From the IMG/VR virus record IMGVR_UViG_3300046463_000715, positions 1 to 64,000 of that record: 64,000 nucleotides of DNA; one strand, 5' to 3'. This DNA is from a virus. Below, in pieces: positions 61,088 to 64,000 of this stretch. The notes beneath the pieces were generated by a model. That model did not search any database, was not told where the DNA came from, and saw nothing but the letters and a program-made list of their open reading frames with translations. Numbering within the stretch: position 1 is the first letter of the stretch; every line of letters starts with the position of its first letter. The position numbers and the translations under genes were made by a program.

Positions 61088-64000
61088 TCGCCGCGCACGG
61101 TAGTTGATAAGCTTAGGCGCGGGCTCCTCGGCCTTGGGCGGGCTCGGCAGTCGCTGCGGCAGTGGTCCGTTACCGCGCTTCTTCGCGCTTTCAAACTCCC
61201 GCTTCATCCGAGCGATTTCTTCCGAGGTCACCAGCTCCTGCTGGTTCTCTGAGGTAGCCTCGGCGGCAGCGCGCTTCGCAGCGGCAGCTCCGTGGTTGGC
61301 CTTCGAATTCCACTTCTCGAATTCGGCAACGAGTTGCTTCTGCGCTTCGTCGCGAGTGATTTCACCCTTCTCGGCCTTGGCCCAGATAGTTTCAAAAGGT
61401 CCGACAGAGCCCTTCTCGAAGGCTTTCTTCTGCGCGTCCTGCACCATGCGCTTCGCAGCGGGATTCAGTTCCTTGCGCATTTGCTCCCAGACGATTGACT
61501 GCAGCTCTCGCGGCAAGATGCCGTTCTTCTGCGCGACCTTTTCATAGGCATCCTGGTAGACAGGGTAGACCCCGTTGATACCGGTATTCTTATGGTTCGG
61601 GTTGCCGAAGTTCGAGGTCACGGCTTTGTCGCTCCCGCCGTAGGGGTAGAGGTTACCGGCAGCGGTCGCGTGCGTGTCGATGGTCGTCCAGAGAGGGCTC
61701 GACGGGTCGACGTGGTTATTGTAGAACGAGCGGACCTTGTGGTTTCCACCGAGCAACTTGTTGACGTTCTCGAACGACGGGTTGCGGTAGATGTCGACGA
61801 CATCGGCGAGGTCCTGGAAAGGCTTAGACCACTTCAGGTAGTCACCAGGGATGCGCTTGAGATTGTGGTCATGGAGCGGAGAGCGCGCTGCATAGAGCTC
61901 GTTGTGAGAGCGCATGAACATCCCGGCCTGGAGGGTGTCGAGCTCGGACATCTTGTCCCCGACTTTCATTCCGGCCAAGGCTTCGAGCTGCTTGTTCTCC
62001 AGGTTCAGCGACTGAGTCGTCCGAGGAGCTTCTTCTGTGCTCTCGGGTTTCGTGATTTTGGCTTTCAGAAATTCGAGGTCGGCCTGCGTGACGGTCGGGT
62101 CCTTCTTAATTGTGTCGAGGGCTCGACGAGTCAGCGTGACGTTGTTGTTCCACTCCATCTGTGGAGAAAGGCGCGCATTAATTGCGGAGACGACGTCACC
62201 GTGGACACCGTATTCTTTTCCCCACCGATGAGACATGTCGTGCGCGAAGTCATACCACTGCTTCCACAGGGCTCGGTCTTCGGGCGTTGCACGGTCGAAG
62301 AGAAACTGCAGGTTGTGCTGAACTCGATTGTTAATTTCATCTATTGCCTTGTTGGTGTCGCTTCCGTCGATGTCTCGGAACCCGGGCTGGGTCCGGAACT
62401 GCTCGACGACTTTTTTTCGATAGCCTTCCATGTCCGGAGCCGCTTTAATAGCGTCTAGGCTAAGGTGCTGGGACTCCTGGACGGTGCGGACACGTCCCTT
62501 AGAGTTGTCTGTGCCCTCGGGGAGAGCGGCTGCAACCGGCCCGCGAACTTCACCCTGCGGCAGCTCTTGAGTTTTATTGAAGCTGGCCTTCGCCTGGGGG
62601 ACGCGCTCCAGGGCAGGAGGCATGTTCTCCATCGGCTCACCGTTGCCGCTGGTCTTAACTTCCTGCTGGCCTTTGATGTCCCAGTAGGCTTTCTGGTTGA
62701 ACATTTCTGCAGCGTGCTTCGCGATGTTCTCGTTCGGCGCGATGTAGCTGACGTCCAGATAAGTCTTGCCGGACTCCTTGTCGTTCCAGGTGCCGATTAC
62801 GTGGTCGGGCTGCGCCAGGAGGTCGGCGTTCTTTTGTGCGAAGCCTTTGATTGCCTCGGGAGTGAGCTCACCCTTTTCGACGAGCTGCGTGCGGTCAGGA
62901 TACAGAGAAGTTGCGAAGCCCTTTGTCGGGGCCTTGCCGCTGGTGACATCGAAGCTGGCTCCGCCGTTTTTCTCGGTCAGTGCTGCGATGCGCGAGGCGT
63001 AGCGGTCCAGAGATTTGTCATCCGGCATTTCACGAGGAAGGTCCGGGCTCTGTGAAGGAGTCACATCGGTCGGAGTGAACTTCGCCGCGACCTTCGCACT
63101 CTTGTTGACGTAGCCCTCGTAACCGGCGTCCTTGATTTTTTTCTCGAAGAGAGTGACAGCTGCGCGCTGGTCGAAGGGAGCGAAGCCGCTTTTCTCCAAC
63201 TCTTCCCTTCCCGGGTAGAGGCCCTTCGGGTCGGATTCGAAATCGTAAAGGGCCTTGGCCGGGACCTTGGCCTTGTATTTATTCTCGCCCAATCCGGGCT
63301 CTTTCTCGTAGCCCTTCATGCCGAAGTAGGTTCGAGGCTGATAGAGTTCGGGGTAGTCCCTCATTCGCTTCGCTTCGGCTCCGAGCAAGCCAGTGCCGTG
63401 CTTCTCTGGGTCGAGTGTCTTCAGGCCTTCCTCCTGGCTCCAGTGCGTGAGGTCCGGGCTAAGTTGCGGAGCACTCTCCGGAAGACTTGCACCGTAAATT
63501 TCTTTCGCGCCACGCTTCATTTTCTGCAGGTCAGCAGAAGGAGCGGCAGCAGCGGCTTCGACTTTCGGGGCCTCGGCCTTGGGCAGCTCGAACTTGTAGC
63601 CTTTGCTCTCAAGAGAAGGTCCGTAGGTCGTGGTGTGCTTCGTGAAGCCCGGGGCCTCGTCGAGCATGGTGATTTGAGGGACCTTGCCTTTTCCGATTGC
63701 AGAAAAGTCCTGGTCTCCGTCGTAGGTCGCTTTGTATTTTTTCCCGTCCGGCCCAGTGACCTCGATTGGTTTCTTCAAGTCGGGGCTGAGGTTCTTAACC
63801 TGCTTCGAGTAGTCGGGCTTGGAGAATTCGGTCTCGTGCGGAGCGAGTGTCTCCATGCGGTCCATGCGGTAGCTGCGGACAATACCTTGGGCATCGCTCC
63901 CGCGCATTCCGGCGCGAAGAGGGTTGGCCTTCTCCCAAGTGACGTTCTTGCCAACGAGGAACGCATTGATGGCGTTTTTCTTTTCGTTGCCGATGCCGGT
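61067..64000 (-). CDS. Giant polyvalent virion protein, C-terminal part (enters from right edge)
   Basis: Open from the right edge to a stop at 61067, 977 residues visible. In reading order there is an ART-like polyvalent segment (YFGMKGYEKEPGL to DAGYEGYVNKS, about residues 220-305), a second module (SLDRYASRIAALTEKNGGAS to NQKAYWDI, about 325-455), a helical region (MSHRWGKEYGVHGDVVSAIN), and a last module with WTTIDTHATAAGNLYPYGGS and YQDAYEKVAQKNGILPRELQ. The C-terminus is basic and charged. Such domain strings occur in phage proteins injected with the DNA. If the genome is joined end to end it continues the gene at 1-1944 in frame, giving at least 1,625 residues. Confidence 0.8.
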   Translation of the reverse strand, partial: TGIGNEKKNAINAFLVGKNVTWEKANPLRAGMRGSDAQGIVRSYRMDRMETLAPHETEFSKPDYSKQVKNLSPDLKKPIEVTGPDGKKYKATYDGDQDFSAIGKGKVPQITMLDEAPGFTKHTTTYGPSLESKGYKFELPKAEAPKVEAAAAAPSADLQKMKRGAKEIYGASLPESAPQLSPDLTHWSQEEGLKTLDPEKHGTGLLGAEAKRMRDYPELYQPRTYFGMKGYEKEPGLGENKYKAKVPAKALYDFESDPKGLYPGREELEKSGFAPFDQRAAVTLFEKKIKDAGYEGYVNKSAKVAAKFTPTDVTPSQSPDLPREMPDDKSLDRYASRIAALTEKNGGASFDVTSGKAPTKGFATSLYPDRTQLVEKGELTPEAIKGFAQKNADLLAQPDHVIGTWNDKESGKTYLDVSYIAPNENIAKHAAEMFNQKAYWDIKGQQEVKTSGNGEPMENMPPALERVPQAKASFNKTQELPQGEVRGPVAAALPEGTDNSKGRVRTVQESQHLSLDAIKAAPDMEGYRKKVVEQFRTQPGFRDIDGSDTNKAIDEINNRVQHNLQFLFDRATPEDRALWKQWYDFAHDMSHRWGKEYGVHGDVVSAINARLSPQMEWNNNVTLTRRALDTIKKDPTVTQADLEFLKAKITKPESTEEAPRTTQSLNLENKQLEALAGMKVGDKMSELDTLQAGMFMRSHNELYAARSPLHDHNLKRIPGDYLKWSKPFQDLADVVDIYRNPSFENVNKLLGGNHKVRSFYNNHVDPSSPLWTTIDTHATAAGNLYPYGGSDKAVTSNFGNPNHKNTGINGVYPVYQDAYEKVAQKNGILPRELQSIVWEQMRKELNPAAKRMVQDAQKKAFEKGSVGPFETIWAKAEKGEITRDEAQKQLVAEFEKWNSKANHGAAAAKRAAAEATSENQQELVTSEEIARMKREFESAKKRGNGPLPQRLPSPPKAEEPAPKLINYRARRLPEEPF

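Noticed and set aside
1-64000. Temperate phage functions
   Set aside because: No integrase, excisionase, partition or CI-like repressor was recognised; the small HTH proteins alone are not enough.
1-64000. PurZ, thymidylate synthase, ribonucleotide reductase or RNA polymerase genes
   Set aside because: Looked for because of the nucleotide enzymes and the unusual promoters; no matching motifs seen in this window.

Overview
The window is most of the genome of a tailed double-stranded DNA phage with a short-tailed (podovirus) plan. It carries a large terminase, a 712-aa portal, a scaffold, a major capsid protein, a head-tail adaptor, a nozzle-like tail protein, several fibre proteins and very large internal virion proteins. 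I see no tape-measure, sheath or tail-tube gene. There is no integrase, excisionase or recognisable repressor, so nothing points to a temperate life style. The DNA looks GC-rich. Sigma70-like promoters and AGGAG ribosome-binding sites suggest an ordinary bacterial host, but the host cannot be named from the sequence.

Layout. (1) From 24.9 kb leftwards to position 1, all on the minus strand, lies the morphogenesis block: small genes, tRNA-Met, TerL, head and fibre genes, portal, scaffold, capsid, adaptor, tail fibres, nozzle, internal virion proteins. The block runs off the left edge inside a giant gene. Another giant minus-strand gene enters from the right edge (64000 to 61067), followed by a small gene and a RuvC-like resolvase. 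The two open ends are in frame if the molecule is joined, so the window probably comes from a circular or circularly permuted genome. (2) 25.0-26.6 kb is a short plus-strand island headed by a zinc-binding protein. (3) From 40.9 kb leftwards to 27.0 kb, minus strand, are about 40 tiny, tightly overlapping genes. They include an RNA ligase, a nucleotidyltransferase, a papain-like protein, many zinc-ribbon proteins and a candidate small terminase. An 800-base non-coding, G-tract-rich gap interrupts them at 29.85-30.65 kb. (4) 41.0-41.5 kb is a non-coding, strongly self-complementary stretch. (5) 41.5-60.2 kb, plus strand, holds replication, nucleotide metabolism and lysis: a phosphoribosyltransferase, a histone-fold-like protein, HNH endonuclease, HD phosphohydrolase, DEAH helicase, PD-(D/E)XK nuclease, a probable ssDNA-binding protein, primase-helicase, glycosyltransferase, family A DNA polymerase, metallophosphoesterase, a dATP/dGTP diphosphohydrolase-like protein, a holin candidate and a spanin-like lipoprotein.

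Regulation. Many units start from near-identical promoters (TTGACA or TTGCCA, 17-base spacer, TATATT or TATCTT). Several lie so close to the start codon that the mRNA should be leaderless. Three units (25019 +, 40939 -, 58522 +) share a distinct module of about 75 bases with a GGGG-N3-CCCCGGGGC element upstream of the promoter. This three-copy module, the DatZ/MazZ-like nucleotide enzymes without a visible PurZ, the histone-fold-like protein and the unexplained structured non-coding regions are the main points for follow-up.
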